Shown: positions 29,229 to 39,192, counted from the first letter of the stretch. The stretch is DNA of 64,000 nucleotides from Burkholderia latens (GCF_902499045.1 NZ_CABVPL010000009.1:1-64000), one strand, 5' to 3'. The notes: generated by a model from the letters alone, not told the origin. Numbers and translations: made by a program.

Positions 29229-29695
29229 TTGTACGGCACACCCTCGTGCGCGAGCAGCCAGCGCTTCACTTTCTGGTAATAGCCACCGTCGTCGTGGTTG
29301 GCGAAGCCCCCGAGGCCGCCCGCCGCGACGACGCGGTGGCATGGAATCACGAGCGGGAAATAGTTCGCGCCGCACGCCTGGCCGACCGCGCGCGGCGCGC
29401 TGCCGATGCGCTTCGCGACCTGCCCGTACGTCAGCACGGTGCCCGGCGGAATGTCGCTGATCACGTCCCACACGCGATGCTGGAACGCGCTGCCGACGTC
29501 GGCGAGCGGCAGGTCGAAGCGCGCCGACGCGCGCTCGAAATACCGTTCGATCTGCTCGACCGCGCGCTTCGCGAGCGGCGAATCGGGCTCGACCGACCGG
29601 GCCGATTCGGGCAGATAGACGATCTCGCGCACCACCGCGCCGTCGGTCCGAATGCCGACCTTGCCGAACGGCGCGTCGATGACTGCGTTGAACAT
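29225..29695 (-). CDS. ogt: Methylated-DNA-[protein]-cysteine S-methyltransferase
   Basis: This 156-residue suicide DNA repair protein removes O6-methyl groups from guanine. The active-site IPCHR is at 118-121 (acceptor Cys119). The DNA-binding segment is TVLTYGQVAKRIGSAPRAVGQACGANYFPLV. There is no AraC/Ada domain, so it is the Ogt type. It overlaps xerD by four bases (ATGA). Confidence 0.95.
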   Translation of the reverse strand: MFNAVIDAPFGKVGIRTDGAVVREIVYLPESARSVEPDSPLAKRAVEQIERYFERASARFDLPLADVGSAFQHRVWDVISDIPPGTVLTYGQVAKRIGSAPRAVGQACGANYFPLVIPCHRVVAAGGLGGFANHDDGGYYQKVKRWLLAHEGVPYK

Positions 29696-29748
29696 GAGGT
29701 TCTCCTTACCGGTGAAACGTGCGGCGCCGCCGACACTTTACGCCGCCT

Positions 29749-30984
29749 TCACGCGGCACGCAGCGCCCATTCGACATGCTCGCGCACGACCGGCGAAGGA
29801 TCGTCGGCGCGCGCGCGCAACGCGGCGACGATCGCGCCGCGCGCATCCGGCGCGAGCCGATCGGCCGGCGCGCGCAGCGCATTGCCGAGCCCGACCGCGA
29901 GATTGCGCAGCCAGCTTTCATGGCCGATGCGCCGGATCGCGCTGCCCTGCATCCGCGTGTCGAACGTGTCGGCATCCCAGCCGAACAGCTCGACGAGCGT
30001 CGCGCGATCGAGCCCGTGCCGCACGTCGAAATCGGCGACCGGCGCGGCCTGCGCGAACTTGTTCCACGGACACACGAGCTGGCAGTCGTCGCAGCCGTAC
30101 ACGCGGTTGCCGATCAGCGGCCGCAGCGGTTCGGGAATGCTGCCCTTCAGTTCGATCGTCAGATACGAGATGCAGCGGCGCGCGTCGACGCGATACGGTT
30201 CGACGATCGCGCCGGTCGGGCACGCGTCGATGCAGCGCGTGCAGCTGCCGCAGTGCGCGCCGGGCGCCTCGGGCGCGGTGTCGGGCGCCGTTTGCGCATC
30301 GGTCGGCAGCGGAATGTCGACGTAGATCTCGCCGAGGAAGAACAGCGAGCCCGCGTCGCGCTGCAGCAGCAACGTGTGCTTGCCGCGCCAGCCGACGCCG
30401 GCTTTCTGCGCGAGCTCGACCTCGAGCACCGGCGCCGAATCGGTGAACACGCGGTAGCCGAAGCCGCCGATCTCGCGCTCGATGCGCTCGGCGAGCGTCT
30501 GCAGCCGGTTGCGCAGCACCTTGTGATAGTCGCGGCCGCGTGCGTAGATCGACACGACGGCCGCCTGCGGATCGTCGACGCGCGCCCGCTCGCGTGCGCG
30601 CCAGTCGTGCGGCACGAGCGCGCCGGACGACACAGCGACCGCGTCGGCGGCGAGCGTTTCGGCCGGCAGATACGCGAGCCGCGCGGAAATCACGCGTCGC
30701 GTACCGGCCACAAGTTCGGCCGGCCGCGCGCGTTTCATCCCGTGTTTGGCCATATAATCCATTTCGCCGTGGTACCCGGCTTCCAGCCAGGCGGCGAGGC
30801 CCGCTTCGGCATCCGAGAGATCGGTATCGCTGATGCCGATTGCCCCGAAACCCAATTCGCGCCCCCACGCCCTGATGCGAGCGGCGAGCGCGGTCAACGT
30901 CGCATCATCGAGCGCGCACGGCGCCGCGCCTTCGGCACGAGTCGAAGGGGTGTCGGATGCGGCGAGTTCCGGTAATCGGTTCAT
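29749..30984 (-). CDS. queG: Epoxyqueuosine reductase
   Basis: This 411-residue cobalamin and Fe-S enzyme performs the last step of tRNA queuosine synthesis. The N-terminal domain reads RELGFGAIGISDTDLSDAEAGLAAWL. The centre has DYHKVLRNRLQTLAERIE, the catalytic Asp region DSAPVLEVELAQKAGVGWRGKHTLLL, and two 4Fe-4S motifs, CGSCTRCIDACP and CDDCQLVCPWN. C-terminal HEAT-like helices follow (AIRRIGHESWLRNLAVGLGNAL). The gene is divergent from tsaE with only 17 bases between starts, so promoters must overlap coding sequence. Confidence 0.96.
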   Translation of the reverse strand: MNRLPELAASDTPSTRAEGAAPCALDDATLTALAARIRAWGRELGFGAIGISDTDLSDAEAGLAAWLEAGYHGEMDYMAKHGMKRARPAELVAGTRRVISARLAYLPAETLAADAVAVSSGALVPHDWRARERARVDDPQAAVVSIYARGRDYHKVLRNRLQTLAERIEREIGGFGYRVFTDSAPVLEVELAQKAGVGWRGKHTLLLQRDAGSLFFLGEIYVDIPLPTDAQTAPDTAPEAPGAHCGSCTRCIDACPTGAIVEPYRVDARRCISYLTIELKGSIPEPLRPLIGNRVYGCDDCQLVCPWNKFAQAAPVADFDVRHGLDRATLVELFGWDADTFDTRMQGSAIRRIGHESWLRNLAVGLGNALRAPADRLAPDARGAIVAALRARADDPSPVVREHVEWALRAA

Positions 30985-31001
30985 CGCACTATTTTACGAG
31001 A

Positions 31002-31553
31002 ATGCCAGCCACGTCCCATACGCGTCATGCCGACACGCTGCCTGCCCCGCTCGCGGAACGCGTGATCGCGCTCGCCGACGAAGCGGCGACCGAAGCCTTC
31101 GGCACCCGCTTCGCGCACGCGCTCGATGCGGCGCGCACCGCACTCGCCCGCGCGCACGCGTTCGACGGGCTGCAGATCCAGCTGCTCGGCGATCTCGGTG
31201 CGGGCAAGACGACTCTCGTGCGCGCGATCCTGCGCGGCCTCGGCCATGCGGGGCGCGTGCGCAGTCCGACCTACACGCTGGTCGAACCGTATGCGTTCGC
31301 ACGCGACGACGGGGAACTCGAGGTCTATCACTTCGATCTGTACCGATTCAACGATCCGGCCGAATGGTCCGATGCAGGCTTTCGCGAATATTTCAATTCC
31401 AGCGCGATCTGTCTCGTCGAATGGCCGCAACAGGCGGGCGCCCTGCTCGGCGTGCCCGATCTGGTTTTCTCGCTCGACGTGGACGGCGACGGCCGCGCCC
31501 TCACCGTCCGGGCGTACAGCGCTTCAGGAAAGGCATGTCTCGAAAGATGTTGA
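31002..31553 (+). CDS. tsaE: tRNA threonylcarbamoyladenosine biosynthesis ATPase TsaE
   Basis: This 183-residue P-loop ATPase works with TsaB and TsaD in t6A formation on tRNA. Walker A is LLGDLGAGKTTLVRAIL. Other family blocks are SPTYTLVEPY, EVYHFDLYRFNDPAEW and EYFNSSAICLVEWPQ. The ATG at 31002 (MPATSHTRHAD) is used instead of an ATG 15 codons upstream, which would overlap queG. Its 3' end overlaps the amiC start by 19 bases, a common tsaE-amiC arrangement. Confidence 0.95.
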   Translation: MPATSHTRHADTLPAPLAERVIALADEAATEAFGTRFAHALDAARTALARAHAFDGLQIQLLGDLGAGKTTLVRAILRGLGHAGRVRSPTYTLVEPYAFARDDGELEVYHFDLYRFNDPAEWSDAGFREYFNSSAICLVEWPQQAGALLGVPDLVFSLDVDGDGRALTVRAYSASGKACLERC

Positions 31554-33070
31554 TCAAACCGTTCCGCTCGATCGAATCGGCGGCCACCGCGACGCACAAC
31601 TGGCGGCGCCGCCAGATCCTGCGCGCGGGCGCGTCGACGCTGGTGCTCGGCCTCGCCGCGCCGCGCCTCGCGCATGCGTCGTCGGTGCTCGGCGTGCGCG
31701 TGTGGCCCGCCCGCGATTACACGCGCGTCACGATCGAATCCGACCAGCCGCTGCAGAATAGCCAACAGCTGTTGCAGGCGCCCGACCGGCTCGTCGTCGA
31801 CCTGACCGGCCTCGAGCTCGACCAGGCGCTGCGCGACCTCGTGTCGAAGATCGCGCCGAACGATCCGCAGATCCAGTCGGTGCGCGTCGGCCAGTATCAG
31901 CCGCACGTCGTGCGGATGGTGTTCGACCTGAAGGGTTCGGTGAAGCCGCAGGTGTTCACGCTGCCGCCGGTGGGCACCTACAAGTACCGGCTCGTGTTCG
32001 ACCTGTATCCGGCCGTCGCGCCCGATCCGCTGACCGACCTGATCGCGCAGACGGAGCGCAAGGAACAGGCGCTCAACGACACCGCGCGCGCGCAGCAGAT
32101 GCAGCCGCCGACCGCGCTCGCGGGCCCGGCCACGCCGCCGCCTTCCGCGGCCGACAACAGCGACGCGTTCTTCCAGCGCTTCGCGCAGAACACGCCGGCG
32201 ACCCCGTCCACGCCGCGCACGCCGCCGGCCGCGGCCACGCCGTCGGCGCCCGCGAAGCCGGCCGTGAAGCCGCCGCCCGTCATCGCGCGCCGCGACGACA
32301 GCGACGACGACGGCGACACCTACAAGTTCACCGCGCCGAAGTCCGGCAAGAGCGGCACCGTGCGCCTGCTGACGGTCGCGATCGATCCGGGCCACGGCGG
32401 CGAGGATCCCGGTGCGATCGGCGGCGGCGGCACGTATGAAAAGCACATCGCGCTCGACATCGCGAAGAAGCTGCGCGCGAAGATCGACGGCGCGCCGAAC
32501 ATGCGCGCGATGATGACGCGCGACGCCGACTTCTTCGTGCCGCTGAACGTGCGCGTGCAGAAGGCGCGCCGCGTCGGCGCCGACCTGTTCGTGTCGATTC
32601 ACGCAGATGCGTTCACGACGCCGTCCGCGCGCGGCTCGTCGGTGTTCGCGCTGTCGGATCACGGTGCGTCGAGCGCGGCCGCGCGCTGGCTCGCGAACAA
32701 GGAAAACGCGTCCGACCTGATCGGCGGCATCAACATCAAGACGCAGGACGCGGCCGTGAGCCGCGCGCTGTTCGACATGTCGACGACCGCGCAGATCCGC
32801 GATTCGCTGCGCTACGGCAACTACGTGCTGAAGGAAGTCGGCGGCATCAACAAGCTGCACAAGGGCTCGGTCGAGCAGGCCGGGTTCGCGGTGCTGAAGG
32901 CGCCCGACATTCCGTCGATCCTCGTCGAGACCGCGTTCATCAGCAATCCGGACGAAGAGCGCCGGCTCAACGACGACAGCTATCGCGACGAAATGGCCGA
33001 CGCGATCTTCCGCGGCATCAAGCGCTACTTCGCCGCGAATCCGCCGCTCGCGAAGAACCGGATGGCCTGA
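31535..33070 (+). CDS. amiC: N-acetylmuramoyl-L-alanine amidase AmiC, Tat-exported
   Basis: This 511-residue periplasmic cell-separation amidase cleaves peptide stems from peptidoglycan. The N-terminus carries a twin-arginine signal (WRRRQILRAGASTLVLG, cleavage near AHA-SS at about 48). An AMIN septal-targeting domain follows (about 50-155), then a Pro/Ala/Thr-rich linker (about 190-250) and the Amidase_3 catalytic domain. Its zinc ligands are in AIDPGHGGEDPG, TYEKH, FVSIHADAF and the late ETAFISNPDEE. AGGAAAGG is only one base before the first ATG (31535). The second ATG at 31547 has better spacing and may be the real start. Confidence 0.94.
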   Translation: MSRKMLIKPFRSIESAATATHNWRRRQILRAGASTLVLGLAAPRLAHASSVLGVRVWPARDYTRVTIESDQPLQNSQQLLQAPDRLVVDLTGLELDQALRDLVSKIAPNDPQIQSVRVGQYQPHVVRMVFDLKGSVKPQVFTLPPVGTYKYRLVFDLYPAVAPDPLTDLIAQTERKEQALNDTARAQQMQPPTALAGPATPPPSAADNSDAFFQRFAQNTPATPSTPRTPPAAATPSAPAKPAVKPPPVIARRDDSDDDGDTYKFTAPKSGKSGTVRLLTVAIDPGHGGEDPGAIGGGGTYEKHIALDIAKKLRAKIDGAPNMRAMMTRDADFFVPLNVRVQKARRVGADLFVSIHADAFTTPSARGSSVFALSDHGASSAAARWLANKENASDLIGGINIKTQDAAVSRALFDMSTTAQIRDSLRYGNYVLKEVGGINKLHKGSVEQAGFAVLKAPDIPSILVETAFISNPDEERRLNDDSYRDEMADAIFRGIKRYFAANPPLAKNRMA

Positions 33071-33128
33071 CGGCCGCGCGCGCGACCACCCGCTCCCGCG
33101 CCGCCGGCACGCGCCGCGTGCCGGCGCG

Positions 33129-34010
33129 TCACGACGCCGCGAAGCGGCGTATCAGCTTCCCGCCGAACACGTTCACCGCGAGGCCGGCCATCACCAGCGC
33201 CGCGCCGATCAGCTGCGCGCGGCTCAGATGCTCGTCGAGCAGCAGCGCCGACGACGCGAGCCCGACGATCGGCACCAGCAGCGAGAACTGCGCGACCTGC
33301 GCGGCCGGATAGCGCGACATCAGGCGGCTCCACAACCCGTAGCCGACCAGCGTCGCGACGAACGCGAGATACACGACCGCGAAGATCGATGCGCGGTCGA
33401 GCCCGGCGAGCGCGGCGCCGATCCGCTGCGGGCCCTCGAACCACAGCGACAGCGCGAAGAACGGCACCGGCGGCACGAGGCTCGCCCACACGACGAGCGA
33501 CACCAGGTTCGCGTTGCCGACCTTCTTCGTGACGATATTGCCGAACGCCCACATCGCGGCCGAGCCGATGGTCAGCAGGAAACCCGCGAGCGTCATCGCG
33601 CTGCCGCCCTGCACGGCGATCACGACGAGCCCGGCCGCGGCGATCGCGAGGCCGATCAGGTTCTGCACGCGCAGCCGCTCGCCGAGGAACAGCATCGCGA
33701 ACACGAGCGTGAAGAACGCCTGCGACTGCAGCACGAGCGACGCGAGGCCGGCCGGCATGCCGACGTACATGCCCGTAAACAGGAACACGAACTGGCCGAG
33801 CTGGATCGTCGCGCCGTACAGCAGCAGCATGCGCCACGGAATCTGCGGGCGACGCACGAAGAACACCGCGGGCACCGCCGCGAGCGTGAAGCGCAGCGCG
33901 CCGAGCAGCATCGGCGGCATGCCGTGCAGGCCGACCTTGATCACGACGAAGTTCACGCCCCACGCCAGGATCACGACCAGCGCGAGCAGCAGATCCTTCG
34001 GGGCCATCAT
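33129..34010 (-). CDS. EamA-family (DMT) transporter
   Basis: This 293-residue inner-membrane protein has ten helices built from two EamA repeats. The first is about 5-135 (ILAWGVNFVVIKVGLHGMPPMLLGALRF), the second about 150-285 (AMWAFGNIVTKKV, VATLVGYGLWSRLM, LLLDEHLSRAQLIGAALVMAGL). It is closest in pattern to cysteine/metabolite exporters of the EamA/YedA type. Substrate unknown. It converges with amiC, with a 58-base gap that shows no clear terminator. Confidence 0.88.
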   Translation of the reverse strand: MMAPKDLLLALVVILAWGVNFVVIKVGLHGMPPMLLGALRFTLAAVPAVFFVRRPQIPWRMLLLYGATIQLGQFVFLFTGMYVGMPAGLASLVLQSQAFFTLVFAMLFLGERLRVQNLIGLAIAAAGLVVIAVQGGSAMTLAGFLLTIGSAAMWAFGNIVTKKVGNANLVSLVVWASLVPPVPFFALSLWFEGPQRIGAALAGLDRASIFAVVYLAFVATLVGYGLWSRLMSRYPAAQVAQFSLLVPIVGLASSALLLDEHLSRAQLIGAALVMAGLAVNVFGGKLIRRFAAS

Positions 34011-34296
34011 CGGCGTCTCCTCGATTGTCGAATGATTGTGAAGCCGGTCAGTCTACCGGGTTTCGCCGCGCGGCCCGATACCCGCGCGGCGAGAATGGAA
34101 TCGGCGCGGGCGCAGCGGTGTGCGCAACAACGGGCGCAGCAGCGCGCCGCCAGCGCGCACCGCACGACGCATGCCGGCCGCGGCCACATCCCGCGACGCG
34201 CGCGTTCCCCCGCGCGTTCCCCGTCACGCGCGTCGCGCCGCCGCCGTGCCGCCAGTACAATGACCGGCAGACCAGCCGTTCCCCACGAGGCCCGCC

Positions 34297-35178
34297 ATGA
34301 CCGCTCCGATCAAAGCCCTGCTGAAGCCGCACGTCCGCGACATCGGCAACCTGCAGGTGCGCCGCACGCTGCCCGCGCTCGCCGCACGCCTCGTCGGCCC
34401 GTTCATCTTCTTCGATCACATGGGCCCCGCGGCGCTGCCGGCCGGCACCGGGCTCGACGTGCGCCCGCATCCGCACATCGGGCTCGCGACCGTCACTTAC
34501 CTGTTCGACGGCGCGATCCTGCACCGCGACAGCCTCGGCTCGCGGCAGGAGATCGTGCCCGGCGACGTGAACTGGATGACGGCCGGCCGCGGGATCGTGC
34601 ATTCGGAGCGCACGCCCGACGCGCAACGCGCGAGCGGCCATACCGTGCACGGGATCCAGACCTGGGTCGCGCTGCCGGTCGCGCACGAAACCACCGAGCC
34701 GTCGTTCGAGCACCACCCGGCCGACACGCTGCCCAAGCGTCACGACCACGGCGTCGCGCTGACGGTGATCGCCGGCGACGCGTTCGGCCTGCGCTCGCCC
34801 GTCACGACGTTCTCGCGCACGCTGTACGTCGCCGCCGAATTCTCGGCCGGCGGCAGCGTCGAGCTCGATGCGTCGCACCAGGAACGCGCGGTCTACGTGG
34901 TCGACGGCGACCTGACGATCGACGGCACGCCGGTGCCGGCCGAGCAGATGGCCGTACTCGCGCCGGGCGCGACCGTCACGCTCGCGAGCAGCAACGGCGC
35001 ACGCGCGATGCTGCTGGGCGGCGACAAGATCGACGGCGAGCGCTTCATCGAATGGAATTTCGTCGCGAGCAGCCGCGACGCGATCGAGCGCGCGAAGCGG
35101 GCGTGGACGAACCAGGAAATGGGCAAGGTGCCCGGCGAAACCGAGTGGATTCCGCTGCCCGAATCGAAGCCGCGTTGA
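34297..35178 (+). CDS. Pirin-family protein
   Basis: This 293-residue bicupin has the metal ligands of pirins: His58 and His60 (RPHPHIG), His102 and Glu104 (GIVHSE). The N-terminal HMGPAALPAG and DVNWMTAGRG are family blocks. The C-terminal cupin (about 180-270) ends with the family's EWNFVASSRDAIERAKRAW. Bacterial pirins are cytoplasmic and some oxidise quercetin, while others modulate metabolic enzymes; which applies here is unknown. It is followed after 52 bases by cnoX, possibly in one transcript. Confidence 0.92.
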   Translation: MTAPIKALLKPHVRDIGNLQVRRTLPALAARLVGPFIFFDHMGPAALPAGTGLDVRPHPHIGLATVTYLFDGAILHRDSLGSRQEIVPGDVNWMTAGRGIVHSERTPDAQRASGHTVHGIQTWVALPVAHETTEPSFEHHPADTLPKRHDHGVALTVIAGDAFGLRSPVTTFSRTLYVAAEFSAGGSVELDASHQERAVYVVDGDLTIDGTPVPAEQMAVLAPGATVTLASSNGARAMLLGGDKIDGERFIEWNFVASSRDAIERAKRAWTNQEMGKVPGETEWIPLPESKPR

Positions 35179-35230
35179 AAAAGGGGCGCGCCGCCCCAAC
35201 CCTGACGACATTCGAACGGAAGAGAACGAC

Positions 35231-36079
35231 ATGGACACCACGCTTGCCACTTTCGAGAAAGACGTCATCGAGGCGTCGCTGGACACGCCCGTGCTGGTCG
35301 ACTTCTGGGCGCCATGGTGCGGCCCGTGCAAGACGCTCGGCCCGCTGCTCGAAAAGCTCGAAGCCGACTACGAAGGCCGCTGGAAGCTCGTGAAGGTGAA
35401 CGTCGACGAGAACCAGGAGCTGGCCGCGCATTTCCAGACGCGCAGCATCCCGCACGTGATCGCATTCGCGGACGGGCGCCCGGTCGACCAGTTCATCGGC
35501 GTGCTGCCGGAAGGCCAGCTGCGCGCGTTCCTCGACCGGCTGCTGCCGGCGCCCGACGAAGCCGAGCGCCGCGCCGCGCAAGATGCGATCGCCGAATCGC
35601 GCTACGACGATGCACGCGCGCATCTCGAAGCCGCGCTCGCGCTGAACCCCGGTTTCGACGACGCGCGGCTCGACCTGATCGAGCTGCTGCTCGCCCACAA
35701 CGACGTGGACGCCGCGCGCGCCGAGGCCGAGCGCCTGTCGCCGCAGACGGTGCAAGGCGCCGATCCGCGCTATCAGGCGATCAAGACCCGTTTCGACGCG
35801 CTCGACGCGACGGCCGATCTGCCGCCGACCGACGCGCTCGAAGCACGCATCGCGGCCGATCCCGCCGATCTCGACGCGCGCTTCGACCTCGCGCAGAGCC
35901 TGATCGCGCGACGCGCCTACGAAGGCGCGCTCGAGCAGTTGCTGGAAATCGTGTTGCGCGACCGCTCGTATGGCGACGATCTCGGCCGCCGCACGATGAT
36001 TTCGGTGTTCGAGCTGGCCGGCGATCGGCCCGAACTGGTCGCCGCGTGGCGGCGCAAGCTGAGCATGGCGCTCAACTGA
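35231..36079 (+). CDS. cnoX: Thioredoxin-TPR co-chaperone, CnoX/YbbN family
   Basis: This 282-residue cytoplasmic protein has an N-terminal thioredoxin domain (1-105) with an intact WCGPC at 29-33, and a C-terminal tetratricopeptide region (about 115-280: SRYDDARAHLEAALALNPGFDDARLDLIELL). E. coli CnoX lacks the first active-site cysteine and acts as a chlorine-activated holdase for GroEL. This version keeps both cysteines, so it may also reduce disulfides. The start ATG follows GGAAGAGAACGAC. Confidence 0.9.
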   Translation: MDTTLATFEKDVIEASLDTPVLVDFWAPWCGPCKTLGPLLEKLEADYEGRWKLVKVNVDENQELAAHFQTRSIPHVIAFADGRPVDQFIGVLPEGQLRAFLDRLLPAPDEAERRAAQDAIAESRYDDARAHLEAALALNPGFDDARLDLIELLLAHNDVDAARAEAERLSPQTVQGADPRYQAIKTRFDALDATADLPPTDALEARIAADPADLDARFDLAQSLIARRAYEGALEQLLEIVLRDRSYGDDLGRRTMISVFELAGDRPELVAAWRRKLSMALN

Positions 36080-36187
36080 CCACCTAACCGCGCCGGGCCG
36101 CACGCAGCGGCCTGGCCAGTTCGCGCCGTCGCGCGCGGCGGCAGCTGCCGCGCCGCACCATTCCCCTTGTGTCGAACGCCGCCTTGA

Positions 36188-37045
36188 TCAGCCGGCAGCG
36201 CGCGCCGCGATCGCGCGCAGCGCATGCGCGGCCGCCGCGAAACCGAAGCTCGCGGTCACGCACACGCTCGAACCGAACCCCGCACAATTGAGCCCCGCGA
36301 CATGCGCGGCGGTGGACGGCTCCGCGCCGTCCTCGATGTCGCATGCGGCCGCTTCCGGATAGATCAGCGGTTCGTCCGAATACACGGCGCTGATCTTGAA
36401 GCGCGCCTTCGGCCCGCGCGGAAAGCCATGCTGCTTGCGCAGCTGCGCGCGCACTTTCGACAGCAGCGGATCCTGGATCGTCAGCGCGAGATCGTCGATG
36501 CGGATACGCGTCGGGTCGAGCTGCCCGCCCGCGCCGCCGACCGTGACGAGCGGCTGCCCTTTCGCGACGCACCATGCGATCAGCGCGACCTTCGTGCGCA
36601 CGCTGTCGATCGCGTCGATCACGTAGTCGAAGCCACCGCCGAGCAGCGCATCGAAATTGTCCGGTTCCGCGAAATCCTCGATCCGGTTCACGCGGCACGC
36701 GGGATCGATCAGCGCGATGCGCTCGGCCATCGCGTCGACCTTCGGCTTGCCGTAGTTGCCGTCGAGCGCGTGGATCTGCCGGTTCGTATTGCTTTCCGCG
36801 ACGTTGTCGAGGTCGATCAGCGTCAGCGCGCCGATCGCGCTGCGCGCGAGCGCCTCGGCCGTCCACGACCCGACCCCGCCGATGCCGATCACGGCCACGT
36901 GCGCGCGCTCGAACGCGGCGAGCGCCGGTGCGCCGTACAGCCGCGCGATGCCGCCGAAACGGCGCTCGCGATCCACGTCAAGCTGGATCGTCGGGGTCGG
37001 GGTAAGATCAGAGGAACTGAGCGGGGCAGCGTCGGCGGCGGACAT
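36188..37045 (-). CDS. tcdA: tRNA threonylcarbamoyladenosine dehydratase
   Basis: This 285-residue E1-like (ThiF/MoeB fold) enzyme cyclises t6A to ct6A in tRNA. The ATP-binding [42 protein letters not shown] and [20 protein letters not shown] are family blocks. The C-terminal end shows [20 protein letters not shown], a hydrophobic segment typical of TcdA. The ATG at 37045 (MSAADAAPL) is chosen over one 26 codons upstream. It is divergent from pdxH. Confidence 0.93.
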   Translation of the reverse strand: MSAADAAPLSSSDLTPTPTIQLDVDRERRFGGIARLYGAPALAAFERAHVAVIGIGGVGSWTAEALARSAIGALTLIDLDNVAESNTNRQIHALDGNYGKPKVDAMAERIALIDPACRVNRIEDFAEPDNFDALLGGGFDYVIDAIDSVRTKVALIAWCVAKGQPLVTVGGAGGQLDPTRIRIDDLALTIQDPLLSKVRAQLRKQHGFPRGPKARFKISAVYSDEPLIYPEAAACDIEDGAEPSTAAHVAGLNCAGFGSSVCVTASFGFAAAAHALRAIAARAAG

Positions 37046-37173
37046 GGCAGCAAGGAAAACGTAAGTCGTGCAGCCCTCTATTTTGCCTGAACTCCCTGCC
37101 GGCACGCGCCACTGTGCGCGCACGATTCCCGCGCGTTCGCTATACTGGCCCCAGATTGAAGCGTTTGCATAAC

Positions 37174-37818
37174 ATGACGACTCTCGCCGATCTCCGCATC
37201 AACTATTCGCGTGCTTCGCTCGACGAAGCCGATGCCGCCCCCGACCCGTTCGCGCAATTCGATCGCTGGTTCAAGGAGGCGCTCGACGCCAAGCTCCCCG
37301 AGCCCAACACGATGACGCTCGCCACCGTCGGCGACGACGGCCGGCCGTCGGCCCGAATCGTGCTCATCAAGGGCGTCGACGAACGCGGGTTCGTCTTCTT
37401 TACCAATTACGAAAGCCGCAAGGGGCGCGACCTCGCCGCGCATCCGTACGCGGCGCTGCTGTTCTACTGGATCGAGCTCGAGCGCCAGGTGCGTATCGAA
37501 GGCCGGATCGAGAAAACCAGCGCCGACGAAAGCGACCGCTATTTCGCGTCGCGCCCGCTCGGCTCGCGCATCGGTGCGTGGGCGTCCGATCAGAGCGCGG
37601 TGATCGACAGCCGCGCGACGCTCGAGGCGCGCGAGAAGGCCGTCGCCGAGCGCTACGGCGAGAACCCGCCGCGCCCGCCGCACTGGGGCGGCTACCGCGT
37701 CGTGCCCGACGCGATCGAGTTCTGGCAAGGCCGCCCGTCGCGGCTGCACGATCGCCTGCTCTATACGCGCGACGCCGCCGCGGCGTCGGGCTGGACGATC
37801 TCGCGACTGTCGCCGTAA
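37174..37818 (+). CDS. pdxH: Pyridoxine/pyridoxamine 5'-phosphate oxidase
   Basis: This 214-residue FMN enzyme makes pyridoxal 5'-phosphate. Family blocks are [64 protein letters not shown] and the C-terminal [21 protein letters not shown] split around WGGY. The ATG at 37174 gives the normal N-terminus; TATACT at 37141-37146 is a plausible -10. PLP made here is the cofactor of KynU further along, though that is not a special link. Confidence 0.96.
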   Translation: MTTLADLRINYSRASLDEADAAPDPFAQFDRWFKEALDAKLPEPNTMTLATVGDDGRPSARIVLIKGVDERGFVFFTNYESRKGRDLAAHPYAALLFYWIELERQVRIEGRIEKTSADESDRYFASRPLGSRIGAWASDQSAVIDSRATLEAREKAVAERYGENPPRPPHWGGYRVVPDAIEFWQGRPSRLHDRLLYTRDAAAASGWTISRLSP

Positions 37819-37948
37819 GCCGGCCGCGGCAGTGGCGCCGGCGCGTGCCGGCCGTGTCACGTGTTGCATCCGGGCGCCCGCCCCGCGAGGGCCGGCGCCG
37901 TCAAGATACTTGGCTGTATTCGATCCAACGAACAAACGGAGAATCCAA

Positions 37949-39169
37949 ATGTTCTGGGAAAAGAAGCTGGCACAGTGGGCGGACGAAGTACGGGCGAAGG
38001 CGAACATACCGGCGCGCCTCGTGCTGTGGAACGGCGATCAACTCGATTTCGGCACCTTCAGCGCGCCGCAGGTCACGCTGAAGGTGAACAGCGCGTCCGC
38101 GCTGCCGCTGCTGCTCGAGCCGAGCCTCGACAATCTCGGCGAGGCGTACGTGAAAGGCAAGATCGACATCGAAGGCAAGCTGTCGGACATCATCAACATC
38201 GGCTACTCGCTCGCGCGCAGCACCGTGACGAGCGCAAGCAAGCTCGCGCGCGTGAAGCGCTACTTCAACCACACGAAGAGCAGCGACAAAAAGGCGATCC
38301 AGTACCACTACGACGTCTCGAACGAGTTCTACCAGCTGTGGCTCGACGAGAACATGGTGTACTCGTGCGCGTACTTCGAGAACGGCGACGAGGATCTGGC
38401 CACCGCGCAGATCAAGAAAATCGACCACATCCTGACCAAGATCCGGCTCGAGCCCGGCCAGCGCCTGCTCGACATCGGCTGCGGCTGGGGCGCGCTCGTG
38501 CTGCGCGCCGCGCAGAAGTTCGGCGCGACGTGTCTCGGCGTGACGCTGTCGCAGAACCAGTTCGATCTCGCGACCGCGCGCGTGAAGGCGGCCGGGCTCG
38601 AGGACAAGATCGAGATCCGCCTGCAGGACTATCGCGAGGTCGACGGCCAGTTCGATCGCATCACGAGCGTCGGGATGTTCGAGCACGTCGGGCGCAAGAA
38701 CCTGCCGCTCTATTTCTCGCGCATCCGCGAGCTGCTGACCGACGACGGGATCGCGATGAACCACGGGATCACGTCGACCGACGCGGAAAGCGGCGAGACC
38801 GCGCTCGGCGGCGGCGAGTTCATTGACCGCTACGTGTTCCCGGACGGCGAGCTGCCGCACATCAGCCTCGCGCTCGAAGCGGCGCAGCGCGGCGGACTCG
38901 AGGCGATTGACATCGAAAGCCTGCGGCGACACTATGCGCGCACGCTCGACATCTGGACCGAGAACTTCGAGGCGAAGGCGGAACAGGCGCGGGCGCTCGT
39001 CGACGACGAAAAATTCCGCATCTGGCGCGTGTATCTGGCCGGCTGCGCGTATGCATTCGAGCACGACGACGTGTCGATCTTCCAGATCGTGTGCCGCAAG
39101 GCCGGCCGCAGCGCGAAAACGCTGCCGTGGTCGCGGCGCTACATGTACGAAAACCCGCTGCCGCGCTAG
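37949..39169 (+). CDS. cfa: Cyclopropane-fatty-acyl-phospholipid synthase family methyltransferase
   Basis: This 406-residue SAM-dependent enzyme methylenates unsaturated phospholipid acyl chains. SAM motif I is LLDIGCGWGALVLRAA (about 172-187). Other blocks are YHYDVSNEFYQLWLDENMVYSCAYFE with the CFA-type VYSCAYF and GMFEHVGRKNLPLYF; the lipid-binding N-terminus has LVLWNGDQLDFGTF and LGEAYVKGKIDIEG. The ATG at 37949 follows AACGGAGAATCCAA. An internal Cys of the active site is seen in YSCAYF, as in the family. Confidence 0.93.
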   Translation: MFWEKKLAQWADEVRAKANIPARLVLWNGDQLDFGTFSAPQVTLKVNSASALPLLLEPSLDNLGEAYVKGKIDIEGKLSDIINIGYSLARSTVTSASKLARVKRYFNHTKSSDKKAIQYHYDVSNEFYQLWLDENMVYSCAYFENGDEDLATAQIKKIDHILTKIRLEPGQRLLDIGCGWGALVLRAAQKFGATCLGVTLSQNQFDLATARVKAAGLEDKIEIRLQDYREVDGQFDRITSVGMFEHVGRKNLPLYFSRIRELLTDDGIAMNHGITSTDAESGETALGGGEFIDRYVFPDGELPHISLALEAAQRGGLEAIDIESLRRHYARTLDIWTENFEAKAEQARALVDDEKFRIWRVYLAGCAYAFEHDDVSIFQIVCRKAGRSAKTLPWSRRYMYENPLPR

Positions 39170-39192
39170 GCGGCACTTGACGCTGGGCATGC

